In this document: positions 28,303 to 35,347 of the stretch, piece by piece
Position numbering within the stretch: position 1 is the first letter of the stretch
Layout: each line of letters starts with the position of its first letter
NCBI GenBank assembly: GCA_029780075.1
Contig: JAKOZI010000324.1
Span: 1-40,893 of the forward strand
Length of the DNA stretch: 40,893 bases
Reading direction: 5' to 3'
Origin: Pseudomonadota bacterium
GTDB taxonomy: Bacteria; Pseudomonadota; Gammaproteobacteria; Burkholderiales; Rhodocyclaceae
Notes under the pieces: generated by a model
Told to the model about the DNA's origin: nothing
The model's input: the letters and a program-made list of their open reading frames with translations, nothing else
Database searches by the model: none
Made by a program: the position numbers and the translations under genes

Positions 28303-29157
28303 TCACCTGGCTGTCAGGCCACCACCGGTGCCCGGCGGTGGCCTGACAGCCAGGTGCTTGAGAACCTCCGCTGCGGCCAGCAGCCCGAAGGTTGCGGTCA
28401 CGCAGACCGCCGAACCGAAGCCGGCACAGCTCAGGCCAGTCAGCGTCCGCGGCTGCTCGCAACTCTCGTTGTGCTCCGGATGGCGCAGGGGTTCGCTGGA
28501 AAACACCGCCGGGATCCCGAACTTCTTCCTGGCTTCACGGGTAAACCCGTGCTCTTTGCGCAGGAGTGCGCGCACCTTCGCCAGCAGCGGATCCTGGATG
28601 GTGAACGCGAGGTCGGCGACCGCGATGCGTGTCGGGTCGATCTGGCCGCCGGCACCACCAGCAGTAATCAGCGGCACCGCGCAGCGCCGCGACCAGGCGA
28701 TCATTGCGACCTTGCTGCGCACCTGGTCGATGGCGTCGATCAGGTAGTCGAAACCCCCTACGAGAACGCTGCCGACGTTCTCCGGCGTCACGAAATCGTC
28801 GATTTCCCTGACCTCGCAATCGGGGTTGATCGCGCGGATGCGCTGCGCCATGGCGCTGACCTTGGCTTTGCCGAATTCCCTGTCGACCGCATGCACCTGT
28901 CGGTTGACGTTGGATTCGACAATAATGTCCAGGTCGATCAGAGTGATCCGGCCGATCGCCGATCGCGCCAGACCCTCGGCGGCCCACGAACCGACGCCGC
29001 CGATACCGACCACCGCCACATGCGCCCCTTGAAACCGCCGCAGGGCGTCAGCCCCGTAGAGGCGTGCGACGCCGGCGAAGCGACGCGGCGGATCGATGAA
29101 GTCCGGCAATCCTTCGCCGTCGCTGGCGACCGGCGCGGTGACCTGCTGTCTGTGCAT
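28303..29157 (-). CDS. tcdA: tRNA threonylcarbamoyladenosine dehydratase (TcdA, formerly CsdL)
   Basis: A 284-aa E1-like ATP-dependent enzyme that cyclises t6A37 of tRNA to ct6A. The nucleotide-binding motif G-I-G-G-V-G-S-W-A-A-E-G-L-A-R-S is at about residues 38-53, followed by I-T-L-I-D-L-D and the N-R-Q motif. The C-terminal half has S-S-E-P (about 215) and the cysteine-containing L-S-C-A-G-F-G-S-A. The ATG at 29157 has GAGGAC 8 bases upstream; a TTG at 29175 is less likely. The last 17 codons lie in a perfect 20-bp inverted repeat whose end overlaps the stop codon, so the C-terminal tail is probably not native to the family. Confidence 0.92.
   Translation of the reverse strand: MHRQQVTAPVASDGEGLPDFIDPPRRFAGVARLYGADALRRFQGAHVAVVGIGGVGSWAAEGLARSAIGRITLIDLDIIVESNVNRQVHAVDREFGKAKVSAMAQRIRAINPDCEVREIDDFVTPENVGSVLVGGFDYLIDAIDQVRSKVAMIAWSRRCAVPLITAGGAGGQIDPTRIAVADLAFTIQDPLLAKVRALLRKEHGFTREARKKFGIPAVFSSEPLRHPEHNESCEQPRTLTGLSCAGFGSAVCVTATFGLLAAAEVLKHLAVRPPPGTGGGLTAR
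28304..28356. repeat. Perfect 20-bp inverted repeat at the 3' end of tcdA
   Basis: CACCTGGCTGTCAGGCCACC at 28304-28323 is repeated in perfect inverted form at 28337-28356, with a 13-base loop. The stem would be very stable in RNA or as a cruciform. There is no T-run on either side, so it is not a standard intrinsic terminator. It could still stop transcription or protect the 3' end of the tcdA transcript. The alternative is a palindromic repeat unit or remnant of a mobile element. Confidence 0.9.
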
Positions 29158-29256
29158 GACGCTTGTCCTCGGCAAGTTTTGTAGAGTGTAATAGGAACTG
29201 GCAGTGAACCGGCATGCTGGGCTAAACTTCGCTTTTTTTGTTCAAGAGGATCTCCG

Positions 29257-29601
29257 ATGCCCATCGTCACCACTCCCAGCGGACTTCAGATCGAAGAAAT
29301 CATTCTCGGCAGTGGGCCCACTGCCAGCGCTGGCCAACACGTGATCGTGCATTACACGGGCTGGCTGGCCGATGGCAAGAAATTCGACTCGAGCGTGGAT
29401 CGCAACGAACCCTTCCGTTTTCCGCTCGACGGCAGACATGTCATTCCCGGCTGGGAAGAAGGGGTTCCTGGCATGAGCGTCGGCGGCGTGCGCAAACTCA
29501 CCATTCCGCCTGAACTCGCTTACGGCGCGCGTGGCGCCGGCAAGATGATCCCGCCGCACGCCAAGCTGGTGTTCGAGATCGAACTGCTCGATATTGCCTG
29601 A
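29257..29601 (+). CDS. FKBP-type peptidyl-prolyl cis-trans isomerase
   Basis: A 114-aa single-domain FKBP, the usual size of the small cytoplasmic forms; there is no signal peptide. The active-site residues are present: [40 protein letters not shown] and the closing F-E-I-E-L-L. It catalyses proline isomerisation during protein folding. The ATG is preceded by AGAGGAT at a good distance. It is divergent from tcdA across a 99-base gap and lies 13 bases before the pseudouridine synthase gene, probably in one transcript. Confidence 0.95.
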   Translation: MPIVTTPSGLQIEEIILGSGPTASAGQHVIVHYTGWLADGKKFDSSVDRNEPFRFPLDGRHVIPGWEEGVPGMSVGGVRKLTIPPELAYGARGAGKMIPPHAKLVFEIELLDIA

Positions 29602-29614
29602 TGATGTTTGATTG

Positions 29615-30565
29615 ATGGCCGACGGGCCCCGCAAGCCCCCGCGCCTGCCTGCCGCGCATCCGTCGCAGACCGCGAGCGATCGCCCGACGGTACGCGGCGG
29701 GGCGCTCAGGCATCAGCCCACGGCAGTGCTCGCCAAGGGAGACTCGCCGGTCCCGCCCGGGGGCGAACATCGGAACAGGGTGCGCGTGCCGGCCGCGTCC
29801 GCGACAACCGGCGCAGGGCAGGCGAGCAGCCCGGCACCGGGCGGCGTAAGGATCTCCAAGCTGATGGCCGAGCGCGGTCTTTGTTCGCGTCGTGACGCCG
29901 ATGCCTACATCACGCGCGGCTGGGTTTTCGTCGATGGCAAGCGGGTCAGCGAACTCGGAACCCGCGCCGATGCGGGCGCCGTCATCACCCTCGATCGGCA
30001 AGCCCAGGCAAACCAGCAAAGCCGCCTGACAATCCTGCTGCACAAGCCGATGGGTTATGTCTCCGGGCAACCGGAGCCGGGCTTTACACCGGCGGTGACG
30101 CTGATCCAGCCGGAACGACAATACCGCACGCCGGACACGCCGCTGTTTCATCCGGCCTGCCTGAAGGGACTGGCGCCCGCCGGCAGGCTGGACATCGATT
30201 CGACCGGCCTGCTGGTCCTGACCCAGGATGGGCGCGTGGCGCGGCAGCTGATCGGCGAGGACTCGGCAATCGACAAGGAATATCTGGTGCGTGTCGAAGG
30301 CCATCTGGACGCCAAGGGCCTTGCCCTCCTGAACCACGGCCTCAGCCTCGATGCGCGGCAACTGAAACCGGCCAGGGTCGAATGGCTCAACGACGACCAG
30401 CTCCGTTTCGTTCTCCGTGAAGGACGCAAGCGGCAGATCCGGCGCATGTGCGAACTGGTCGGGTTGCGCGTCAGCGGTCTCAAGCGCGTCCGGATCGGCG
30501 CGGTCCGGCTCGGCGACCTGCCACTCGGGCAATGGCGCTTCCTGCGACCGGATGAAAGCTTCTGA
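29615..30565 (+). CDS. RluF-type 23S rRNA pseudouridine synthase with a long N-terminal extension
   Basis: A 316-aa pseudouridine synthase of the RsuA/RluB/E/F group. An S4 RNA-binding domain (about 88-140; [17 protein letters not shown]) leads to the catalytic domain with [10 protein letters not shown] and the catalytic Asp in [11 protein letters not shown], then [11 protein letters not shown] near the end. The wording is closest to RluF, which modifies U2604. The first ~85 residues are rich in Pro, Ala, Arg and Gly with no recognisable fold, while other family members start almost at the S4 domain. A start at a later codon cannot be excluded, but no better ATG is seen. Confidence 0.88.
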   Translation: MADGPRKPPRLPAAHPSQTASDRPTVRGGALRHQPTAVLAKGDSPVPPGGEHRNRVRVPAASATTGAGQASSPAPGGVRISKLMAERGLCSRRDADAYITRGWVFVDGKRVSELGTRADAGAVITLDRQAQANQQSRLTILLHKPMGYVSGQPEPGFTPAVTLIQPERQYRTPDTPLFHPACLKGLAPAGRLDIDSTGLLVLTQDGRVARQLIGEDSAIDKEYLVRVEGHLDAKGLALLNHGLSLDARQLKPARVEWLNDDQLRFVLREGRKRQIRRMCELVGLRVSGLKRVRIGAVRLGDLPLGQWRFLRPDESF

Positions 30566-30612
30566 CGGCGGTCGCCGAGGCAGCGGTTTTATGCCGCCCC
30601 AGGTCTTATCGC

Positions 30613-30705
30613 TCAACCCTTGCCGGCGCAGGCCTTGCCGTCTTCCTCTTCCTGGTGGCACAGCGCGAGGGCTCGTGCCCTGCTGGCCTCGGTGAACAGG
30701 CCGCG
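30613..30705 (-). pseudogene. 3' fragment of an unidentified gene in the phage-like scar
   Basis: A 30-codon frame (beginning R-G-L-F-T-E-A-S-R-A-R-A, ending C-H-Q-E-E-E-D-G-K-A-C-A-G-K-G, stop at 30613) lies one base out of frame directly after the end of the recognisable part of the next fragment upstream. Its composition looks like a real C-terminus rather than a shadow, and it opens exactly at the junction. It is probably the tail of another gene brought next to the first by deletion. Identity unknown. Confidence 0.4.
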
Positions 30706-30937
30706 TCAGCACGACACGCGGCTTCTTCCTGCTCGCCGCGTTTAGGATCTGCTGACCGGCGACCTGTGCCGCCGCGTTCAGGCGGTCATTGCGATTCATC
30801 GCCTGCCAGGCGGTAACGTCCTGACGCGCCACCTGCTTCATGGCTTCGCGAAGCCACTGCTCGATCTGCTGCGCTTCTTGCTGGCTGATGGTCCGGCCGC
30901 TGACCTGACCGACCGCGCGGATGCATTCCTGTCTCAT
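30704..30937 (-). pseudogene. N-terminal fragment of a probable large phage protein
   Basis: Seventy-eight codons from the ATG at 30937 (M-R-Q-E-C-I-R-A-V-G, then I-S-Q-Q-E-A-Q-Q-I-E, ending A-S-R-K-K-P-R-V-V-L-T) resemble the start of very large virion or polyvalent proteins encoded in prophages of betaproteobacteria, as I remember them. The frame then continues antisense to the rluF-like gene with no family likeness, so only the head of the gene is left. Its ATG overlaps the stop of the preceding fragment (ATGA), a normal operon junction, which suggests the order of the original phage genes is preserved here. Confidence 0.5.
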
Positions 30938-31227
30938 TCGCCGAACCCCAACGCGCAGGCCATGGCCGCCTGAAAGTCCTGCGCCTCGGTGGTGGCGCGG
31001 GCGATTTCTTCGTCGGCGATGCGCAGGGCTTCGGACTCCCTGACGTCGACGCCGTCCTCGGTGCTGATGATCAGTTCAGGGGTTTCGGCCAGGCGCTGCG
31101 TGGCCGGAGCGATTTCGGGCGAAACCTCTGAAGGCGGCGCCGTGCGGAGGGGTGGTGCTGGAGGGCCTTGACTTTCTAGTCCAGCGCTCTTCCCAGCATT
31201 TTGGTCATGTCCTGTATTTCCTTGAGT
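30934..31227 (-). pseudogene. Probable phage gene fragment, 3' part, no start codon
   Basis: An open frame of about 97 codons ending at 30934, with a Pro-rich first part and an acidic, well-formed end (T-Q-R-L-A-E-T-P-E-L-I-I-S-T-E-D-G, A-C-A-L-G-F-G-E, stop). It has no usable start codon in its first part. Its upstream end overlaps in another frame with the fragment at 31176-31310, so the two are probably one gene split by a frameshift. The strand, spacing and ATGA junction with the next fragment indicate former phage gene order. No product recognised. Confidence 0.45.
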
Positions 31228-31310
31228 CTATTTTGTTGCGCTTCGCTCAGCGGCGGCCTGGAAAGCAACCCGGCTAACGCCGCGCCATGGCGGTTTGCAC
31301 CGTCGGCGGA
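31176..31310 (-). pseudogene. Probable phage gene fragment upstream of a frameshift
   Basis: A 44-codon frame (including S-R-P-P-L-S-E-A-Q-Q-N-R-L-K-E-I and M-T-K-M-L-G-R-A-L-D, stop at 31176) with the helical, charged look of a real protein segment. It is bounded upstream by an in-frame stop at 31311. It most likely continues in the frame of the 30934-31227 fragment after a lost or gained base. No function is recognised. Confidence 0.4.
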
Positions 31311-31383
31311 TCAGGTGCACCACACTCGATCACGCCCATCAACGCATTGACGGCAGCGCCAATCGCCGCGCTCTGCAGGCGGG

Positions 31384-31415
31384 TGGCACCAAGCGCTGGG
31401 GGTGGCTTGGTGCCA
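31384..31415. repeat. 11-bp perfect inverted repeat in the scar region
   Basis: TGGCACCAAGC at 31384-31394 faces GCTTGGTGCCA at 31405-31415 across a 10-base loop. It lies in the 155-base stretch (31311-31468) that holds no gene I can support, between the phage-like fragments and the broken kinase. There is no T-run. It may mark an end of a lost element or be a chance hairpin. Confidence 0.6.
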
Positions 31416-31468
31416 GAGCGTGAGCAGTTACCTGGCCCGGCCAATCGCTTCCGGCTACAGTGTCATGA

Positions 31469-32539
31469 GCGCCTGGCGCTGCATCTGAACTGGAACGTCA
31501 TCGCCAACACCTTGAGGAGAGGGTTGCTGCCCGCACCGCCGAACTCGCAGCTGCCAAGGAGGCGGCTGAGCAGGCGAATCTGGCGAAGAGCGCGTTTCTC
31601 TCCAACATGAGCCATGAGATCCGTACGCCGATGAACGGCATCCTCGGAATGGCGGAAATCATGCGCCGCGGCAGTGTCACGCCCCGCCAGGCGGCCCAGC
31701 TCGACAAGATCGCGGCATCAGGCAAACACCTGCTCAGCGTGATCAACGATATCCTCGATCTGTCCAAGATCGAGGCCGGCAGGCTGCTGCTCGAACAGAC
31801 CCATTTCAACCTCGCCGACGTGCTGAACTCGGTCGTCGCCGTCGTCGGCGACTCCGCGACGGCACGCGGACTGCGGATTGCCGTCCACGCTCCCGGCATG
31901 CCGCAGGCGCTGCGCGGCGACCCGACCCGGCTCTCGCAAGCGGTGATCAACTACATGAGCAACGCCGTCAAGTTCACCGAACAGGGCAGCATCACGCTGA
32001 CTGTCGGCGTTGTTGAGGAAACCGACGCCGACTACCTGCTGCGCATCGCGGTCAGCGACACCGGCATCGGCATGCACGCGGCCGAGATGACACATCTGTT
32101 CCAGACCTTCGAGCAGGTCGACCACTCAAAACAGTTTCCGAGCCCGTCGGGGAACAGGCCGAAGTCGTCCTGCATCGCGAGCATCGCGGCAAACACGTTC
32201 GGACGAGCGGAGGTGGCACAGTTCCTTCTGGAAGCGGTCGGCCTGGAGGTCGATCTCGCCGGGACCGGAGCCGAGGCGCTGCGCATGGCACAGACGAACG
32301 ACTATGCGGCCATCCTGATGGACATGCAGATGCCTGAAATGGACGGCCTGGCGGCGACGCACGCGATCCGGCAGGTCAGCGCACCGGCATCCGTTCCCAT
32401 CCTGGCGATGACCGCCAGCGCCTTCGAGGAGGATCGCCGACGCTGCCTGCAGGCCGGTATGGATGACTTCATTTCCAAGCCGGTCGAGCCGGACCGACTC
32501 TACGAAACCTTGCTGAAATGGCTGGCTCGGCCACGGTGA
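31469..32539 (+). pseudogene. Remnant of a hybrid histidine kinase, 5'-truncated and internally deleted
   Basis: The frame is open from 31469 after a stop at 31466, but its first ATG (31607) is the Met inside the H-box [11 protein letters not shown]. The upstream coiled coil ([13 protein letters not shown]) is still readable without a start codon, so PAS and earlier parts are lost. The ATPase domain runs normally to T-F-E-Q-V-D (about 32125). About 85 unrelated bases then replace the GTGLGLAI lid, the domain end and the first strand of the receiver. Homology resumes at [11 protein letters not shown] and continues through [11 protein letters not shown] to the end. ATP binding and phosphotransfer should be impossible. 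Confidence 0.85.
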
Positions 32540-32597
32540 GCAGGTGACGCGGCACGCCGGCACCCCATCCGTCGGGTAGCCGGGACCGACTGGCGTT

Positions 32598-33836
32598 TCA
32601 ACCCGGCAATCGTGGCACGCCGGACCAGATTTCGTGAAGGTCGGGGAAATTCCACTTCGCCGGATCTTCGCGGCTGATGATCTTGTGTGGACAGCCCGGT
32701 CGCGAGAGATCGATGACTTCCGGCCGGATACGGGAATTGGAACGTGTCGAGAAGAAGGTCTTGATGCGTGGGCTGAGCAGCGATTTGTCGCCCTGCTCGG
32801 TGACCACCCCCAGACGACCGGAATTCAGCAGGACCAGCGAACCAATCGGGTAGATGCCGATACTCTTGACGAAGGCCTGAAACACCGTCGGGTCGAAATG
32901 ACCATTGCTCCACTCGGCCATCTTGCGCAGCGATTCGGCCGGGTCCCAGCCGGCCTTGTACGGCCGGTTCGAGGTGATCGCGTCGTAAACGTCGCAGACC
33001 GCACCCATCTTGGCGAAAAGGCTGATCTCGGCACCCTTCAGGCGCTTCGGGTAACCCGAACCGTCGGTCTTCTCATGGTGATGCAGGACCACGTCCAGGG
33101 CCACAGCGTCGACCTGACGGGCTTCCAGCAACATCCGATAGCCTTCCTCGGGATGCGACTTGATGATCGTGAACTCGGCATCGGTCAGCTTGCCCGGCTT
33201 GTTGAGTACTTCCATCGGCATCGCTGCCTTGCCCAGGTCGTGCAACAGTCCGGCTATCCCTGCGGAATGTATCTGCTGCTCGTCGAGCGCAAGCTGCCTG
33301 GCCAGGGCAATCATCAGCGCGCAGACGGCCACCGAATGCATGAAGGTGTAGTCGTCGGCGGTCTTCAGACGGGCCAGGCTGATCACTGCTCCCGGATTGC
33401 GGCTCACCGAGTCGGAGATTTCTTCGACCAGTCGCTGCGCACCGTGGGTGTCGACCGCCTTGCCCATGCGCGCCTCCTCGAACATCGAGGTTACGGCCTG
33501 CCGCGATTTGGCCACGATCTTCGCCGCACGGGTGAATTCGGCAGTCAGCGAGGTACGCGCAACCTCCCGCTCGGCGTCGGCCGCGCTGGCCAGTTCAGCG
33601 TCCACCTGCGCTTCCGATTCGGCTTCCGAGACCAGGGGCTGACCTGCCGGCAGATCACGACCCTTGCTGCAATCGATCCACACTTCCCGGATGCTGCTCG
33701 CGCGCACCACCTCGATGTCCTTCGGGTCGGTGATGACGAATGACGAGCGCCAGAACGGATGTTCCATCCACGAACCGCAGAACTCCTTGAGGTACATGCC
33801 CACCGTGAGCTGGTGAACGCTGATTCGCTTGAGCAT
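32598..33836 (-). CDS. HD-GYP domain protein, probable c-di-GMP phosphodiesterase
   Basis: A 412-aa soluble protein starting at the ATG at 33836. An N-terminal DUF3391 domain (about 1-130; starts M-L-K-R-I-S-V-H-Q-L-T-V-G-M-Y) precedes the HD-GYP domain (about 145-330), with G-L-L-H-D-L-G-K as the HD core and H-H-E-K-T-D-G-S-G-Y-P giving the GYP motif. These residues bind the metal centre that hydrolyses c-di-GMP to pGpG or GMP. An upstream in-frame start at 33905 would run into the metK terminator and is rejected. It is downstream of metK on the same strand, separated by that terminator. Confidence 0.92.
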   Translation of the reverse strand: MLKRISVHQLTVGMYLKEFCGSWMEHPFWRSSFVITDPKDIEVVRASSIREVWIDCSKGRDLPAGQPLVSEAESEAQVDAELASAADAEREVARTSLTAEFTRAAKIVAKSRQAVTSMFEEARMGKAVDTHGAQRLVEEISDSVSRNPGAVISLARLKTADDYTFMHSVAVCALMIALARQLALDEQQIHSAGIAGLLHDLGKAAMPMEVLNKPGKLTDAEFTIIKSHPEEGYRMLLEARQVDAVALDVVLHHHEKTDGSGYPKRLKGAEISLFAKMGAVCDVYDAITSNRPYKAGWDPAESLRKMAEWSNGHFDPTVFQAFVKSIGIYPIGSLVLLNSGRLGVVTEQGDKSLLSPRIKTFFSTRSNSRIRPEVIDLSRPGCPHKIISREDPAKWNFPDLHEIWSGVPRLPG

Positions 33837-33905
33837 GGCAATATCGCGGTTTACGGGGCTGCGCCGTGAAGGCTGCAGTGTAAACTTCCGACGCAACAGA
33901 CACAA

Positions 33906-33929
33906 GAAAGGGGCCGAAAGGCCCCTTTC
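33906..33929 (-). terminator. Terminator-like hairpin after metK
   Basis: A perfect 10-bp stem (GAAAGGGGCC / GGCCCCTTTC) with a GAAA loop on the plus strand (TTTC on the minus strand). It lies 22 bases after the metK stop, which is the usual place for an intrinsic terminator. The T-tract on the minus strand is poor (CTTGTGT), so efficiency is uncertain. It separates metK from the HD-GYP gene. Confidence 0.65.
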
Positions 33930-33950
33930 CCTTGCTGAGCTGCGACGAGC

Positions 33951-35117
33951 CTAGAGACCGGCCGCCGATCGCAGGGCAGCCGCCTTGTCGGTGACTTCCC
34001 AGGTGAACTCGGGTTCGTCACGACCGAAGTGCCCGTAGGCGGCGGTCTTGCGATAAATCGGGCGCAACAGATCGAGCGACTGGATGATGCCTTTCGGACG
34101 CAGGTCGAAGTGCTTGCCGATCAGGTCGACGATGATTTCGTCGCTGACCTTGCCGGTGCCGAAAGTATTGACCATCAGCGACACCGGCCGGGCAACGCCG
34201 ATGGCGTACGCCACCTGCACTTCGCAGCGTTCGGCGAGACCGGCGGCGACGACGTTCTTGGCCACGTAGCGGGCGGCGTAGGCGGCCGAGCGATCGACTT
34301 TCGACGGGTCCTTGCCCGAGAACGCCCCGCCACCGTGCCTTGCGGCGCCGCCGTAAGTATCGACGATGATCTTGCGGCCGGTCAGCCCGCAGTCGCCGTG
34401 CGGACCGCCGACGACGAAACGCCCGGTCGGGTTGACCAGATAGCGGGTGTTGCCGGTCAGCAGTTCCTTCGGAACGACCGGTTTGATGACCTCCTCGATC
34501 ACCGCTTCCGAGATCTGCGCGTGCGAGACTTCGGGATCGTGCTGTGTCGAAACGACGATGGTGTCCACCGACTGCGGCCGACCGTCGACATAGCGGACGG
34601 TAAGCTGGCTCTTCGCATCCGGGCGCAGCCACGGCAGGCGGCCATCGCGGCGAACCTCGGCCTGACGCTCCATGATGCGATGCGCGTAGTGGATCGGCAG
34701 CGGCATCAGCGACGCGGTCTCGTTGCACGCGTAACCGAACATCAGCCCCTGGTCGCCGGCGCCCTGATCGAGATCCAGGCCCTGCCCCTCATTGACACCT
34801 TGCGCGATATCCGGCGACTGGCGGTTGATTGCTGTCAGAATGGCGCAGCTCTTGTAGTCGAAGCCGATATCGGAATTGTCGTAGCCGATACGGCGGACCG
34901 CGTCCTGTGCGATTTCGCGATAATTGATATGTGCCCTGGTGGTGATTTCGCCGGAGATGACGACCAGACCCGTGGACACCAGCGTTTCGCAGGCGACCCG
35001 CGCGGGCGGATCCTCGGCGAGAATGGCGTCAAGGATGGCATCGGAAATCTGGTCGGCGACCTTGTCCGGATGACCTTCGGAAACCGATTCCGAAGTGAAG
35101 AGATACTCTTTGCTCAC
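33951..35117 (-). CDS. metK: S-adenosylmethionine synthase
   Basis: A 388-aa cytoplasmic enzyme making SAM from methionine and ATP. Family signatures are all present: [16 protein letters not shown] near the N-terminus, [12 protein letters not shown] near residue 120 and the phosphate loop [19 protein letters not shown] around 265. Full length for the family. The start is GTG at 35117 with GGAG 10 bases upstream. The gene has its own strong promoter (35265-35294) and a 140-base leader with a terminator-like hairpin ending about 17 bases before the start, so it is probably regulated by attenuation, perhaps by its own product. Confidence 0.97.
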   Translation of the reverse strand: MSKEYLFTSESVSEGHPDKVADQISDAILDAILAEDPPARVACETLVSTGLVVISGEITTRAHINYREIAQDAVRRIGYDNSDIGFDYKSCAILTAINRQSPDIAQGVNEGQGLDLDQGAGDQGLMFGYACNETASLMPLPIHYAHRIMERQAEVRRDGRLPWLRPDAKSQLTVRYVDGRPQSVDTIVVSTQHDPEVSHAQISEAVIEEVIKPVVPKELLTGNTRYLVNPTGRFVVGGPHGDCGLTGRKIIVDTYGGAARHGGGAFSGKDPSKVDRSAAYAARYVAKNVVAAGLAERCEVQVAYAIGVARPVSLMVNTFGTGKVSDEIIVDLIGKHFDLRPKGIIQSLDLLRPIYRKTAAYGHFGRDEPEFTWEVTDKAAALRSAAGL

Positions 35118-35130
35118 GCTGCGTCTGCTC

Positions 35131-35259
35131 CAATAAAAAAACCCCGAAACGGCGGCGTTGCCGGCTCCGGGGTTCGAGCAGACGACGCTTTAGCAGTATT
35201 TGGTGGCCGATTTCACGGCTCCTTCCGCCCTGCAAGTTGTCCTGATTAACTCGGCGGAT
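35131..35259 (-). promoter_or_regulatory. Structured metK leader RNA, candidate SAM-responsive attenuator (SAM-II/SAM-V-like pseudoknot)
   Basis: From the predicted start at about 35259 the RNA can form stem P1 (UCCGCC 35258-35253 with GGCGGA 35229-35224). Its loop begins GAGUUAAUC and ends in UUGCAG. GCAG in that loop (35233-35230) can pair with CUGC (35196-35193), which is followed directly by UAAAGC; GAC (35241-35239) can pair with GUC (35186-35184). This H-type pseudoknot with a UAAA segment after the second strand resembles the SAM-II/SAM-V layout, but the connecting segment is longer and holds a 4-bp hairpin (GCCG/CGGC). A 9-bp stem, CGUCUGCUC/GAGCAGACG (35184-35176 with 35130-35122), then encloses the terminator and covers GAG of the metK GGAG. 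All pairings were found by eye. Confidence 0.5.
35134..35174 (-). terminator. Intrinsic-terminator-like hairpin inside the metK leader
   Basis: On the minus strand AACCCCG pairs with CGGGGTT, with a GC-rich inner part that can form a further 4-bp stem, followed by a run of seven T. It lies downstream of the metK promoter and upstream of its start, so it can only act as an attenuator of metK itself. There is no other minus-strand gene upstream whose transcript it could end. Confidence 0.75.
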
Positions 35260-35266
35260 GGATAAT
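35237..35266 (+). promoter_or_regulatory. lpxL: Predicted lpxL promoter
   Basis: TTGTCC at 35237-35242 and GATAAT at 35261-35266 are separated by 18 bases. Transcription would start near 35273, giving a leader of about 75 bases to the GTG at 35348. The -10 box overlaps that of the divergent metK promoter by two bases, so both polymerases cannot sit there together. Confidence 0.55.
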
Positions 35267-35294
35267 TATAGTTTTTCTCCTGCCGGCTGGTCAA
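35265..35294 (-). promoter_or_regulatory. metK: Strong sigma-70 promoter of metK
   Basis: Read on the minus strand, TTGACC (35294-35289) and a consensus TATAAT (35270-35265) are separated by 18 bases. The first purine at the right distance is A at 35259, which puts the 5' end of the RNA one base before stem P1 of the leader. This is the best promoter match I found in the window. Confidence 0.8.
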
Positions 35295-35347
35295 ACCTTC
35301 TTGCAGTCTTCCTTCGCTCCTCTGACGCTTCCTGGAAATCCTCTCGC

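Noticed and set aside
28202-28462. Small minus-strand gene across the palindrome
   Set aside because: The frame reads through both arms of the inverted repeat and overlaps tcdA in another frame; no family likeness.
29498-30937. A single 479-aa minus-strand gene
   Set aside because: Only its first 78 codons look like protein. The rest is antisense to the rluF-like gene, so it is annotated as a fragment.
35258-35347. lpxL start at the ATG at 35258
   Set aside because: It is upstream of the predicted lpxL transcription start and overlaps the metK promoter; the added 30 residues are not family-like.
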